Below, one piece after another: positions 1 through 8,743 of a DNA stretch of 64,000 bases. The notes beneath the pieces were generated by a model. That model searched no databases. It worked only from the letters and a program-made list of their open reading frames with translations, and was not told where the DNA came from. Numbering within the stretch: the stretch's first letter is position 1; the number at the start of each line of letters is the position of its first letter. The stretch is from the NCBI RefSeq assembly GCF_002157225.2, contig NZ_CP020038.1:3936501-4000500 (forward strand), given 5' to 3'. This DNA is from Agarilytica rhodophyticola (lineage in GTDB: Bacteria > Pseudomonadota > Gammaproteobacteria > Pseudomonadales > Cellvibrionaceae). Made by a program: the position numbers and the translations under genes.

Positions 1-279
1 ACGCCCAGTCGCATCTAGCCCCATGCGGGTCATTAGCGCTTCTGTGCTATCTATCTCCTCTTGAGAGATATGGCCATCCGCTTTCGCCAGCCGGCCAAGC
101 AAAGGAAAAATAGCCCGGAAAAAGGCTTGCTCAACCTTGGCACGCTGCCATGGGTCTTGTTTTTTTTTCGATGCGACTTTTCTGTCTATAAAGAAGCCGA
201 GAAAAAAACCTACAACGGCGGCGAAGGGCCCAGAGGCAAGCAGACCGGCAACGACACCAAGGATTCGTCCTACATACAT
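1..279 (-). CDS. djlA: DjlA-type membrane-anchored DnaJ-like co-chaperone, N-terminal part (partial)
   Basis: The reading frame opens with ATG at 279-277 on the minus strand and stays open for 93 codons to the window edge, so the C-terminal part, including the expected J domain, is outside. The start MYVGRILGVVAG is followed by a glycine-rich hydrophobic stretch to about residue 32 and then a basic stop-transfer region, which matches the single N-terminal membrane helix of DjlA. The segment from about residue 45 (AFFRAIFPLLGRLAKADGHI) matches the start of the TerB-like domain that DjlA carries between the membrane helix and the J domain. DjlA stimulates DnaK ATPase at the inner membrane. The frame was read directly; the family call rests on resemblance of the N-terminus only. 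Confidence 0.8.
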   Translation of the reverse strand, partial: MYVGRILGVVAGLLASGPFAAVVGFFLGFFIDRKVASKKKQDPWQRAKVEQAFFRAIFPLLGRLAKADGHISQEEIDSTEALMTRMGLDATGR

Positions 280-541
280 AATAAAACCTAGGGAGCTCTC
301 ACTAATGCAGACATATAACTTTTACTTCTGTCAGGCAACGGATGATGACAGAGCCATACGAGTAATTAAATAGTATCTCGATAACACGACAATTAAATTC
401 CTTGGAATCACAAAAGTGTAATAAGAACTAAATAATTTACCAAAAGGTAAGTAAAGAAACAGGAAAGGCAAGTATAAGAAGACGATGAAAAGTAAATAAA
501 TAGCTGACCAAAAGATCCACTTTTACATAAACGCAGGGGCA
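280..541. other. Intergenic region between djlA and the cold-shock gene
   Basis: AT-rich sequence with no convincing coding frame. It must hold the djlA promoter (minus strand). No operator or repeat stands out. Confidence 0.4.
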
Positions 542-578
542 AGGTTATTTGTTCACGATGATCGTCAACAAACAACCT
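542..578 (-). terminator. Long stem-loop just downstream of the cold-shock gene
   Basis: Positions 543-553 pair with 567-577 (10 of 11 positions) and 555-558 with 562-565, giving a stem of about 15 pairs closed by a three-base loop. It starts 11 bases after the csp stop. There is no T-run after it on the minus strand, so it could be a 3'-end stabiliser or a Rho-assisted terminator rather than a classic intrinsic terminator. Confidence 0.4.
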
Positions 579-589
579 AAAAATACAGC

Positions 590-799
590 TTAAAGTGCAA
601 CAATTTCTTCGGCTTGAGGGCCTTTTTGACCTTGAGTCACTTTAAATTCAACTTTTTGACCTTCAGCCAAGGTTTTGAAACCAGAGCTTACAATAGCACT
701 AAAATGCGCAAATACATCAGGGCCAGACTCTTGTTCGATAAAACCAAAACCTTTAGCTTCGTTAAACCACTTAACTGTACCAGTTGTCTTGTCAGACAT
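590..799 (-). CDS. CspA-family cold-shock protein
   Basis: 69 residues, the usual length of a single cold-shock domain. It carries both nucleic-acid-binding motifs: RNP1 (KGFGFI, about residues 16-21) and an RNP2-like segment (DVFAHFSAI, about 28-36). These proteins bind single-stranded RNA and DNA, melt secondary structure and act as transcription antiterminators or translation helpers. The C-terminal half keeps the EGQKVEFKV strand typical of the fold. A TAGGT-like ribosome site precedes the ATG and a TATAAT box lies just upstream. Whether this paralogue is cold-induced or constitutive cannot be read from the sequence; it lacks an obvious long structured 5' leader if the nearby TATAAT is the true -10. 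Confidence 0.93.
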   Translation of the reverse strand: MSDKTTGTVKWFNEAKGFGFIEQESGPDVFAHFSAIVSSGFKTLAEGQKVEFKVTQGQKGPQAEEIVAL

Positions 800-820
800 A
801 ATAATTACCTAATTTTAAAT

Positions 821-849
821 ATTATAATACCTTCAAAAGGCTTGAATAG
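821..849 (-). promoter_or_regulatory. Candidate csp promoter (-10 TATAAT)
   Basis: A perfect TATAAT is read on the minus strand at 826-821, 22 bases before the csp ATG. The -35 region is weak (CTATTC at 17-bp spacing). An imperfect inverted repeat, TTCAA/TTTGAA, lies between the two boxes. Confidence 0.4.
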
Positions 850-928
850 CGAAAATAAAACGGAAATTTAAATACTACGAAAATGTGACTGTGAGGAGAC
901 ATACCAAAACGAAGAATTTGAAACATGC

Positions 929-978
929 TTTACTTTTTGAGCTAGCGCTGATGGTACAGCATTTTTATCAAAAGTAAA
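929..978 (-). terminator. Stem-loop downstream of the DnaJ-related gene
   Basis: Positions 929-940 (TTTACTTTTTGA) pair with 968-978 (TCAAAAGTAAA), with an inner GCTG/CAGC hairpin at 947-960. It starts 14 bases after the stop at 992. A possible 3'-end structure for the cysS-dnaJ-like transcript; no clear U-run. Confidence 0.35.
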
Positions 979-991
979 CACAAAGCCTAGG

Positions 992-1531
992 TTATATTTT
1001 TGCTTGAGATTTTAAACTCTCATAAGCGCGGCGAATTTCGATAAATTTGTCGGCTTCGCCCCCCTTATCTGGGTGATAGCAGGCCGCTAACTCTCGATAG
1101 CGTTGACGTATCTTTTCCATGCTTGCAGAACTATCTAAGCCCAAAACTGCCAGCGCGGGCTGTCTATCCATAACCTGCTGGTAACGAGTCCAAAACTGTT
1201 CCAACAGCTGCTTGACATTATCTGACGTCGCTGAAAAAAAATTGTCATACGCCATATAGAAAGCATAGTTAGGGACATAGCGCTGCTCCTGTACAGAAGA
1301 TAAATCGGTCGCGCTAGCGCCACTGTCTTCACAGCTATTTTTTAAAGTTGTATCGTTTGCTGCTGCAAGTAATACCGACACGGGCGTTATCCAGAGCGTC
1401 TTATCAGCAACACAATCGTATCTAAAATACAGTTCACATACGGCCGCTTGAGTGATAAAGAGCTTCTGGTACATAGCAACCAAAGGCTCTGTAGACCATT
1501 CATACACATGTTCAGCAGTTACCGCTTCCAC
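992..1531 (-). CDS. DnaJ-related co-chaperone with C-terminal J domain
   Basis: A C-terminal J domain (about residues 125-179) carries the diagnostic HPD tripeptide in YHPDKGG, preceded by a basic helix (IRQRYRELAACY). The N-terminal 115 residues match the DNAJ_related domain found in gammaproteobacterial proteins of this type. It should recruit and stimulate a DnaK/Hsp70; its client is unknown. The start is uncertain. The GTG at 1531 has no good ribosome site, while the same frame stays open to about 1621, where a strong AAGGAG (1635-1630) sits 8 bases before an ATC codon that begins IDNAL. The true N-terminus is therefore probably about 30 residues longer. It lies 119 bases downstream of cysS and is probably co-transcribed. 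Confidence 0.8.
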   Translation of the reverse strand: MEAVTAEHVYEWSTEPLVAMYQKLFITQAAVCELYFRYDCVADKTLWITPVSVLLAAANDTTLKNSCEDSGASATDLSSVQEQRYVPNYAFYMAYDNFFSATSDNVKQLLEQFWTRYQQVMDRQPALAVLGLDSSASMEKIRQRYRELAACYHPDKGGEADKFIEIRRAYESLKSQAKI

Positions 1532-1650
1532 CAGCGTATAGATTTTTTGCTCTTGCAGGCGGATAAGAGCATCGACAATGTCAGCCGCACGCGTAATAGC
1601 TATAGCTAGAGCATTATCGATACGTCCGTCTCCTTAACCAAGCCTAAACG

Positions 1651-3021
1651 TTATTCTTTGCGCCAAGTGGTGCCATCTTTGCTATCGAGCAATAAAATAC
1701 CCTCTGCTTTAAGTTGACTACGAATCTCATCCGCTCGAGCATAATTTTTATCTCGCTTGGCTTGATCACGCTCCTTAATGAGCGCCTCTATCGCTGCTGC
1801 ACTGTCATCACTATCCTCACCCTGAAACCAAGCATCTGGTTCAACTTGCAAAATACCTAACAAGTTAGCTAAGGCCATTAACTCACTTTTAATCGCCAGA
1901 TTATCGGGCTGTTTATTCAACTCTCCAGCCAAGCGATGCAACTCACTGACGACGCGAGGTGTGGATAAATCATCGAGCAGAGCCTTGAAGCCCTCGCTTT
2001 GTTTGAGTTGTTCTAGATCATAGTCAACAGCTTCTACAACCGAATTCTTCAGCGCGCCGTAAAGGCTGTCCAGGCTGGATTTGGCCTGCTCCAATAGCTG
2101 CGCAGAAAAATCCAACTCAGATCGGTAGTGGCCTGTCAGCAAAGCAAAACGTATAGTCTCGCCATGGTATACCTCAAGTAGATCGCGAACTGTCTTAAAG
2201 TTACCGAGAGACTTAGACATTTTTTCGCCATCGATATTGATAAAGCCGTTGTGCATCCAATATTTCACATACAGCTCACCGCCGTGGGCACATTGACTTT
2301 GGGCGCGTTCGTTTTCGTGATGAGGGAAAATAAGATCGCGGCCACCACCGTGGATATCAATGGTTGTCCCCAAATGTTTTTCAATCATTGCCGAACACTC
2401 CAAATGCCAACCTGGCCGCCCTCTTCCCCACGGGCTATCCCAGCCGGGCTCACTATCGGCAGAAGGCTTCCACAAAACAAAGTCGCCAGCATGCTGTTTA
2501 TAAGACGCCACTTCCACACGCGCACCTTCAAGCATATCTTCTAAAGAGCGATTGGAAAGCGCACCGTAATCTTCCATTGATGTGACATCAAAAAGCACAT
2601 GCCCATCACTGACATAGGCGTGCTGCAATTGAATTAATGTTTCTACCATAGCAATCATCTCGCCTACATGCTCAGTAGCATAAGGCACGATGCTTGGACG
2701 CAGGTTATTCAGCTGCGCCATATCTTTATCATAGTGAGCGGTATATTTTTTTGAGATATCCGCTATAGCAACACCGTTATCCGCTGCCGCTTTCATAATT
2801 TTATCGTCGATATCGGTAATGTTGCGGGCATACACTACCTTTGGATACAGCACTTTTAATAAGCGAAACAAAGTATCAAAGACAACCACAGGACGAGCAT
2901 TGCCAATATGCACAAAGTTGTAGACGGTGGGCCCACACACATACATTTTCACACACTCATTATCGATAGGCGTAAACGTTTCTTTTTTGCGTGTCGCGGT
3001 GTTATATACAGTTAAGTCCAT
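1651..3021 (-). CDS. cysS: Cysteinyl-tRNA synthetase
   Basis: 456 residues against about 461 in E. coli. This class I synthetase attaches cysteine to tRNA-Cys. The HIGH motif appears as HIGN (38-41) and the KMSKS loop is exact (267-271). The zinc site that selects cysteine is complete: C29, C209, H234 and E238 (in CGPTVY, LECSAM and HHENE). The end of the protein keeps the DRIR-type basic anticodon-binding tail. AGAGA precedes the ATG. glnS lies upstream on the same strand with a 99-base gap, an order also seen in pseudomonads. Confidence 0.97.
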   Translation of the reverse strand: MDLTVYNTATRKKETFTPIDNECVKMYVCGPTVYNFVHIGNARPVVVFDTLFRLLKVLYPKVVYARNITDIDDKIMKAAADNGVAIADISKKYTAHYDKDMAQLNNLRPSIVPYATEHVGEMIAMVETLIQLQHAYVSDGHVLFDVTSMEDYGALSNRSLEDMLEGARVEVASYKQHAGDFVLWKPSADSEPGWDSPWGRGRPGWHLECSAMIEKHLGTTIDIHGGGRDLIFPHHENERAQSQCAHGGELYVKYWMHNGFINIDGEKMSKSLGNFKTVRDLLEVYHGETIRFALLTGHYRSELDFSAQLLEQAKSSLDSLYGALKNSVVEAVDYDLEQLKQSEGFKALLDDLSTPRVVSELHRLAGELNKQPDNLAIKSELMALANLLGILQVEPDAWFQGEDSDDSAAAIEALIKERDQAKRDKNYARADEIRSQLKAEGILLLDSKDGTTWRKE

Positions 3022-3120
3022 TGTTTCTCTTTATGTATTTATGTATTTATCTACTGATTTATTTTATGACTTTTTACGCGTTATTTAGCTTTAGGCTTAG
3101 ATCATGACGTGTAGCTGATA

Positions 3121-4794
3121 TCATTTTTGATTCATTTTGGCCCAGCTATCGCGCAAACCAATCGTGCGGTTAAACACTAAACGCTCTTGGTTGGCACTGG
3201 AACTGTCGCGACAAAAATAACCTTCACGCTCAAATTGATAACTTTGCCCAGGAGCGGCTTCTAGCAAACCCTTCTCTCCAAGACACCTATCTAACACTTG
3301 TAAGCTGTCTGGGTTAATGTGCTCGACAAAATCTCCCTCCTCGCTATCTGGCGCTTCTGAGGTAAAGAGACGATCGTATAAACGCACCTCAAACTCAGCA
3401 TGATCAGCAGCATCCACCCACTGGATAACACCTTTAGGCTTAATCCCATCTTCTGGATCTTTACCTAATGTGTTTTCAATAATATGCGCCCGTACCTCAA
3501 CAATATTACCGTTGTCATCTTTGATGGCTTCATCGGCCTCAATTACGTAGGCATTTCTTAAGCGAACGCGTTTACCAATCACCAGGCGTTTAAACTTTTT
3601 ATTGGCTTCTTCACGAAAGTCTTCCTGATCGATAAACACTTCGCGGCTAAAAGATAGCTCTCGGCTGGCTAAATCATCGCGATTGGGATGACCTGGAGCT
3701 GTCAGTTGTTCACGCTTTTGTTCCGGATAGTTGGTCAATACCACCTTTAAAGGACGCAACACACACATAGCTCTTGGCGCATTTTTATCGAGATCATCAC
3801 GAATGGCATGTTCCAACATTGCCACATCCACTACCCCATCAGATTTAGTAACGCCAATCATCTCGCAAAATTTACGGATTGATGCAGGGCTGTAACCACG
3901 ACGTCGATAGCCTGCAATAGTAGGCATACGCGGGTCGTCCCACCCATCGACAAAATTCTCATCCACCAGACGCTTAAGCTTACGCTTTGAGGTCACGGTG
4001 TAGTTAAGATTTAAACGTCCAAATTCATATTGCTGTGGCCTAGTTGGTACAGGCAAATGCTCAATAAACCACTCATACAAAGGACGGTGATCGGCAAATT
4101 CTAAAGTGCATATAGAATGGGTAATGCCTTCAATTGCATCTTCTTGCCCGTGAGCAAAATCATAAGTGGGGTAAATACACCACTTGTCTCCAGTTTGATG
4201 ATGTTGTTGCTTACGAATGCGATATAAAATTGGGTCACGCATATTGATATTGCCGTGAGACATATCAATTTTAGCTCGCAAAACTCGGCTGCCTTCATCA
4301 AAATCGCCTGCCTTCATCCCTTCCAGCAGACTTAAATTTTCTTCTACACTGCGATCGCGATAAGGCGAGTTTTTACCTCCCTGTTTCAATGTTCCACGAT
4401 ATTCCCGCGCTTGCTCTGGTGTTAAATCACAGACATAAGCCTTACCTTGCTTAATAAGGTACTGCGCCCAATCGTAGAGAGTGTCGAAGTAGCTGGAGGC
4501 ATATTTAACCTCACCATCCCAGTTATATCCTAACCAGCTGACATCACGCTTAATCGCCTCGACGTACTCAACTTCTTCTTTAGTAGGATTGGTATCATCA
4601 AAACGAAGATTACACGTGCCCTGGAAGGTCTCGGCCAAACCAAAATTCAAACATATAGACTTAGCGTGACCAATATGTAAATAGCCATTAGGCTCTGGGG
4701 GGAAACGCGTAGCTAACTGCGTCACTTTGCCAGATTCGATATCATCTTTAATAATGTGTTCTAAGAAATTTAAGGTTTTCTCTTCCGTATTCAT
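3121..4794 (-). CDS. glnS: Glutaminyl-tRNA synthetase
   Basis: 557 residues, close to the 554 of E. coli GlnRS. This class I enzyme charges tRNA-Gln. The HIGH motif is HIGH at 40-43 within [12 protein letters not shown], and the KMSKS-equivalent loop reads VTSKRK at 267-272. The GWDDPRMPT segment and the two-beta-barrel anticodon domain (about 340-550) follow in order. No GatCAB genes are seen here, consistent with direct glutaminylation. It is probably transcribed from the divergent region shared with ppiB and continues into cysS. Confidence 0.97.
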   Translation of the reverse strand: MNTEEKTLNFLEHIIKDDIESGKVTQLATRFPPEPNGYLHIGHAKSICLNFGLAETFQGTCNLRFDDTNPTKEEVEYVEAIKRDVSWLGYNWDGEVKYASSYFDTLYDWAQYLIKQGKAYVCDLTPEQAREYRGTLKQGGKNSPYRDRSVEENLSLLEGMKAGDFDEGSRVLRAKIDMSHGNINMRDPILYRIRKQQHHQTGDKWCIYPTYDFAHGQEDAIEGITHSICTLEFADHRPLYEWFIEHLPVPTRPQQYEFGRLNLNYTVTSKRKLKRLVDENFVDGWDDPRMPTIAGYRRRGYSPASIRKFCEMIGVTKSDGVVDVAMLEHAIRDDLDKNAPRAMCVLRPLKVVLTNYPEQKREQLTAPGHPNRDDLASRELSFSREVFIDQEDFREEANKKFKRLVIGKRVRLRNAYVIEADEAIKDDNGNIVEVRAHIIENTLGKDPEDGIKPKGVIQWVDAADHAEFEVRLYDRLFTSEAPDSEEGDFVEHINPDSLQVLDRCLGEKGLLEAAPGQSYQFEREGYFCRDSSSANQERLVFNRTIGLRDSWAKMNQK

Positions 4795-5155
4795 AAATAC
4801 ACGGGTTCCTACTCATTTCCCTTGTTATAAGGGCTTCTATCAAAAAATTAGTGAACAACAGAGTATTAAATACTTCTGCTGACTTAATATTCAAGGTTAT
4901 ACGTCTTTTTTTCTCTTCTTTCTCCCCTAAGAGGTATCTTTACGCTCTATAATGTAAAGCTGATTAACACCAAGTTAATAGCTCCACCGGGGGCGTTATC
5001 ATAATGTAATACGCGCGAATACACATCAAAACCCCAATAGGGATTTATCTTGTGTTTCGAAATCCTTTCAAAGGGCGTATTATAGCCGCCTCGCGGGGTC
5101 TGCACAGGCATGATTCAGACACATTCCCACAATAAATTGCGGAAAAGGTTTTTAA
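4795..5155. promoter_or_regulatory. Divergent promoter region between glnS and ppiB
   Basis: 361 bases separating two divergent housekeeping genes, so at least two promoters must lie here. A TATTATAG box occurs near 5079 in the ppiB direction. No coding frame or strong repeat was seen. Confidence 0.45.
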
Positions 5156-5647
5156 ATGATCACTTTGCACACGAATTTCGGTGATATTAAAGTAGAACTC
5201 GATTTTGATAAGGCGCCTAAGACGGCGGCAAACTTCAAGCAGTACGCTGAAGATGGTTTTTATAACGATACAATTTTTCACCGAGTGATTGATGGTTTTA
5301 TGATCCAAGGCGGTGGATTCGATGAAAACATGGAACAAAAAGAAACACGTGCTCCTATTGATAACGAAGCAGATAATGGTCTCAAGAACGATGTCGGCAC
5401 CCTCGCTATGGCACGCACAATGGACCCTCACAGCGCCAGCGCCCAGTTCTTCATCAATGTAAAAGATAATGATTTTCTTAACCATCGCAGTAAAGATTCT
5501 CAAGGCTGGGGATACTGTGTCTTTGGTAAAGTGGTAGAAGGAATGGAAGCAGTTAACAAAATAAAAGCGGTAGAAACTGGCAGTTCTAATGGCCACCAAG
5601 ATGTACCAGTAGATTCTGTACTAATCAAATCCGTTACCGTCGAATAG
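5156..5647 (+). CDS. ppiB: Cytoplasmic-type cyclophilin peptidyl-prolyl isomerase
   Basis: 163 residues, as in E. coli PpiB (164). It catalyses cis-trans isomerisation of prolyl bonds. The cyclophilin signature [13 protein letters not shown] (41-53) includes the catalytic Arg43. The [16 protein letters not shown] segment and the [12 protein letters not shown] strand complete the active site. There is no signal peptide, so it acts in the cytoplasm. A GGAAAAGG ribosome site precedes the ATG. lpxH follows 25 bases downstream on the same strand, the same pairing as in Pseudomonas. Confidence 0.97.
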   Translation: MITLHTNFGDIKVELDFDKAPKTAANFKQYAEDGFYNDTIFHRVIDGFMIQGGGFDENMEQKETRAPIDNEADNGLKNDVGTLAMARTMDPHSASAQFFINVKDNDFLNHRSKDSQGWGYCVFGKVVEGMEAVNKIKAVETGSSNGHQDVPVDSVLIKSVTVE

Positions 5648-5672
5648 TTAGCCAAGGACTTCTTGCTTTATT

Positions 5673-6422
5673 ATGTCGGCTGATTCCTCACCGGTATATT
5701 TTATATCCGACCTACACTTAGAAGCCTCTCGCCCTTTGATTGCGGAGGCTTTTAAAAACTTCCTTACAGATACGGCAAAGGATGCTGGCGCGATTTATAT
5801 CCTTGGGGATCTCTTCGATTCTTGGTTTGGTGATGATAACAACCCTAAGTTTATTCGAGATATTAAACGCTGTATAAAAGAAACTGCCGAACGCGGTGTA
5901 AAAGTATATTTCTTACATGGCAACCGCGATTTTTTAATTGGCGAACAATTCGCTCGAGAAGCCAATCTCGCCTTGCTTGATGAATATACCTTAATTGACC
6001 TCTATGGTGAAAAGGTGCTCTTGCTACACGGCGATACCCTGTGCTCGGAAGATATAGCCTACCAAGCCTATCGCAAAAAGGTGCGCAGCGATGAATGGCA
6101 AGAGAATATTTTATCTTATCCCCTTTGGGTTAGACGATTAATTGCCGCCTATATCCGCTTCCGTAGTCGCAAAGCGAATAACAATAAAGTCAGTGAAATT
6201 ATGGATGTCACCACCAGCACAGTTGCTGAGACATTCAAAAACCACCATATTAAGAAAATGATCCACGGCCATACACACCGGCCAAAAAAACACCAGCTAG
6301 AGCTAGACAATGTTCAGCACGAACGTATCGTTTTAGGAGACTGGGAGGAATTTGGTTGGTATTTAAGAGCTGATCCACAAGGACAAGAGCTGGTTCGTTT
6401 TCCCATCACGGCCACGGCATAG
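5673..6422 (+). CDS. lpxH: UDP-2,3-diacylglucosamine diphosphatase
   Basis: 249 residues against 240 in E. coli. LpxH hydrolyses UDP-2,3-diacylglucosamine to lipid X and UMP, the fourth step of lipid A synthesis, at the inner face of the membrane. The calcineurin-like metallophosphatase motifs are in order: D13-x-H15 (SDLHLE), GDLFDSWFGDD (45-55), GNRDF (83-87), HGDTLC (about 119-124) and HGHTHRP near residue 200. It is coupled to ppiB. Its presence shows the cell makes lipid A by the LpxH rather than the LpxI or LpxG route. Confidence 0.96.
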   Translation: MSADSSPVYFISDLHLEASRPLIAEAFKNFLTDTAKDAGAIYILGDLFDSWFGDDNNPKFIRDIKRCIKETAERGVKVYFLHGNRDFLIGEQFAREANLALLDEYTLIDLYGEKVLLLHGDTLCSEDIAYQAYRKKVRSDEWQENILSYPLWVRRLIAAYIRFRSRKANNNKVSEIMDVTTSTVAETFKNHHIKKMIHGHTHRPKKHQLELDNVQHERIVLGDWEEFGWYLRADPQGQELVRFPITATA

Positions 6423-6446
6423 ATTCTATACGCCATCCTTTTAGGA

Positions 6447-6752
6447 CTACTCATTTAAAGACGACAATACGTTATGTTTTTTAAAATACCAAAACATAAA
6501 GGGTAGTTCTATTAAAGCATAGCTTATAAGCGCAAACCAAAACCAATTTATGGTAAAAAATAGCATTGTAAATTCATAATTACTGCCAAGATATAAAGTA
6601 CCTGTTATAAACAGTACCACGGCAGATGCCATAAGATCATTGATGGCAATTTTATTGATATCAGCACCGCAGAATTTAGGATATACAATAAAGTAAGCCA
6701 ACCCTATGACAACGAGATTGATTAGGACAACAAGTGCTTCTGGCGAATTCAT
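6447..6752 (-). CDS. Small membrane protein of unknown function
   Basis: 101 residues with three likely membrane helices, at about 6-25, 40-60 and 63-90, and a short charged C-terminus. I do not recognise a family. Its start lies 8 bases after the stop of the LysE-type gene, so the two are probably one transcript, and it may help or share regulation with that exporter. It ends only 25 bases from the end of lpxH, with which it converges. Confidence 0.6.
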   Translation of the reverse strand: MNSPEALVVLINLVVIGLAYFIVYPKFCGADINKIAINDLMASAVVLFITGTLYLGSNYEFTMLFFTINWFWFALISYALIELPFMFWYFKKHNVLSSLNE

Positions 6753-6760
6753 AGTGCGAT

Positions 6761-7396
6761 CTAATCCACCTGCAATGTCATTAATTTTCCACCAAAGGCA
6801 ACGAAGATAACACCTGTTACAGCTTTAATGGCTTTCTGAACAAACCTATTATTTGCCATCGCTTTCATTCGCGACAAAATTAATACCATGCCGGTAAACC
6901 ATATAGCGTTCATCAAGGCATGAATAGATACTAATATAAAAGCACTCAAGGTCGTACTTTCACCTAAAGGGATAAACTGAGGAAACGCTGCCAGATAAAA
7001 CATGGAGACTTTGGGGTTTAATGCATTAGTAAGAAAACCTTCTAAATAAGCTTTTAGTAAGGTTCTTTTTTCTTGCCTTGATTGCACAACAAAATTATTG
7101 TCATCATTGCCGATAGCACTCCTTAGAGCTTTCAGACCAATCCATATTAAATATAATGCCCCAAGCAATTTCACTAGAAAAAATAGCTCTGCCGACTTCG
7201 TTAAAATAATGGAAATCCCCAGGATAGATAAAGCACCATGTAAATAAAACGCGCTAATAAAACCCAGCACGTTAGCAAGACCAGCATTTTTACCTGAAGT
7301 GGGTACAGTTTTAGCGATAAGCAAACCGTTAGGCCCCGGCGATACCACCAACAGTAACGCTACTGTTACAAATGTCATGATATGGATAATATCCAT
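6761..7396 (-). CDS. LysE/RhtB-family amino-acid exporter
   Basis: 211 residues, standard for the LysE/RhtB superfamily. The N-terminal motif SPGPNGLLIAKT (about 19-30), the G-rich second helix and the LYLIWIGLKALRS segment are typical, as are about six membrane helices. Family members export amino acids such as threonine, homoserine or lysine across the inner membrane; the substrate here cannot be told. An AGGAG site sits 8 bases before the ATG. It leads a two-gene unit with the small membrane protein at 6447. Confidence 0.9.
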   Translation of the reverse strand: MDIIHIMTFVTVALLLVVSPGPNGLLIAKTVPTSGKNAGLANVLGFISAFYLHGALSILGISIILTKSAELFFLVKLLGALYLIWIGLKALRSAIGNDDNNFVVQSRQEKRTLLKAYLEGFLTNALNPKVSMFYLAAFPQFIPLGESTTLSAFILVSIHALMNAIWFTGMVLILSRMKAMANNRFVQKAIKAVTGVIFVAFGGKLMTLQVD

Positions 7397-7499
7397 CTAT
7401 AAGCTCCTATAATCTTGTCTGCTTACTTTAACACCACACCCTCCCTTTTAACTATTGGTTTCTTTAGTTGCCACCTAAAGACCTATGGGGAAGGTGTTG

Positions 7500-8042
7500 C
7501 TATAGAGCAGGAAACTTAACGTTGGTCATGGTGGTAGAAAAATCATGCTTAAAGTCATAATCTCCCTGATAAGCTAACGCGATTTTCCCACTCCAGGTAA
7601 TGTTAAATATATCGCTATCCCCTATTCTTTCAAACTTTATCTTATGTTTTGCTACCGCATCATGACCTAAGAGATAAATATGGAAGATCATGTCATCCCA
7701 ATCTTCAATAGCATCGGGGTCTGGATCTATTTCAAGTTCCAAGCCATCAATAAATTCAGGTGTATATTGTTCGACATCGCAAACCTTAAAACCACCTTCA
7801 TCCCAGTAGTTACTGGATAGCGTGCAAGCATGAAAGTTTCCCCACACTAAAGCAGACTCCCAACTAGATGGCGGCTCTTCTTCATCGTCATCTTCGATAT
7901 CTCGCTCTGCATAGTAGTCGTCAGTTTTTAAATGCAGATCAAACCAAACCTCACCGTTTTTTTCTTTCGCCAACCATTCAAACTCTATGATGGGATGGCC
8001 TTCCGGCCAGGGGTTGCCTTTAAAAAATATTCTATCGGCCAC
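7500..8042 (-). CDS. Uncharacterised acidic protein
   Basis: About 180 residues from the GTG at 8042, chosen because GGAG sits 8 bases before it; the frame itself is open further upstream, to 8069. I do not recognise a family. The protein is soluble, rich in Trp, Asp and Glu, and has a highly acidic patch (ERDIEDDDEEEPP, about residues 46-58). The sequence looks like a beta-rich single domain. It is followed on the minus strand by no further gene for 100 bases, and it is preceded by the SUKH-like gene at 8121. The acidity and company suggest an immunity or DNA-mimic role, but this is a guess. Confidence 0.6.
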   Translation of the reverse strand: MADRIFFKGNPWPEGHPIIEFEWLAKEKNGEVWFDLHLKTDDYYAERDIEDDDEEEPPSSWESALVWGNFHACTLSSNYWDEGGFKVCDVEQYTPEFIDGLELEIDPDPDAIEDWDDMIFHIYLLGHDAVAKHKIKFERIGDSDIFNITWSGKIALAYQGDYDFKHDFSTTMTNVKFPAL

Positions 8043-8120
8043 TGTATTTACTCCATTATTCACTGACAATAATAAAACCCTATAACTAGAACCTGTTAAT
8101 AGGTCTGTTAATAGGTGCTA

Positions 8121-8726
8121 TTACCATTCAAAAACCGCTAGCAGCTCGCTGGCTTCATTCTCACTATTCAAGAAAGTGCTCAGTGCTTCGATGACTTTCT
8201 TTTTAGTATCCTCAGTATAGTCACACATTTCATCATCATAACCCTCTTCACCGGCATTGAGCAGTGTTGAACCAATCACAGATAGTGCGCCGAAGGCGGT
8301 GTTGATATCAGCTGCAATAGACGCAAGATCCCATTTCCCCGCTCCATGAAAACCGAATAGCATTTCGCCAGAGGATACATCAAGAACAAAAGGGTCACCA
8401 CAACATTCAGCGACTACTATCCATGTATCCTTCCAATCATTAAGCCTTTCACCGGTATTGCCATGCCAGCGATAGCCACTTTGTAGCTCCCACAATTTAA
8501 ATAACGGCGGTATCGAAATAGGCTCGCGAAAACTTTCTATTTCGAGACCTATCGGCCCTATTTTTTCCGCATATGTTGGCCCCCAAGGGCCTACTTCTTG
8601 ATAAAAAGATACCAATACATCTGGCAATGGAAAATCACCTTGCCAGTCTTCTGAATCTTGAGGTTTTAATTCACCCCATTGTTGAAGCATTTTTTTCAGG
8701 CTAGTGAAATCATTCATAGCTAACAC
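8121..8726 (-). CDS. SUKH (SMI1/KNR4)-like protein, possible toxin immunity protein
   Basis: 201 residues. The N-terminal PLPDVLVSFYQEVGPWG (about 28-44) and the middle WIVVAECCGDPFVLDVSSGE (about 101-120) followed by GFHGAGKW fit the SUKH fold, where a buried acidic helix is followed by a strand pair with a G-D-P turn. SUKH proteins are best known as cytoplasmic immunity proteins for polymorphic and contact-dependent toxins, but orphan copies are common and no toxin gene is adjacent. The start could be GTG 8726 or ATG 8717; neither has a clear ribosome site. It lies 17 bases after the stop of the zinc ribbon-DUF4375 gene, so it is probably co-transcribed. Confidence 0.65.
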   Translation of the reverse strand: MLAMNDFTSLKKMLQQWGELKPQDSEDWQGDFPLPDVLVSFYQEVGPWGPTYAEKIGPIGLEIESFREPISIPPLFKLWELQSGYRWHGNTGERLNDWKDTWIVVAECCGDPFVLDVSSGEMLFGFHGAGKWDLASIAADINTAFGALSVIGSTLLNAGEEGYDDEMCDYTEDTKKKVIEALSTFLNSENEASELLAVFEW

Positions 8727-8743
8727 ATGGCTATTTTACAAAT

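Noticed and set aside
61-291. Plus-strand frame at the left edge
   Set aside because: It is antisense to the clear DjlA N-terminus on the minus strand.
3979-3996. GlnRS KMSKS loop reads VTSKRK, not VMSKRK as in E. coli
   Set aside because: GlnRS loops vary at this position and the catalytic lysines are kept; not a sign of altered function.
5045-5599. 184-codon minus-strand frame opposite ppiB
   Set aside because: Composition is that of an antisense shadow (Cys/Ile/Phe-rich), and ppiB on the plus strand is certain.
8091-8116. Two tandem copies of CTGTTAATAGGT after the SUKH-like gene
   Set aside because: Too short and only two copies; explained by simple slippage.
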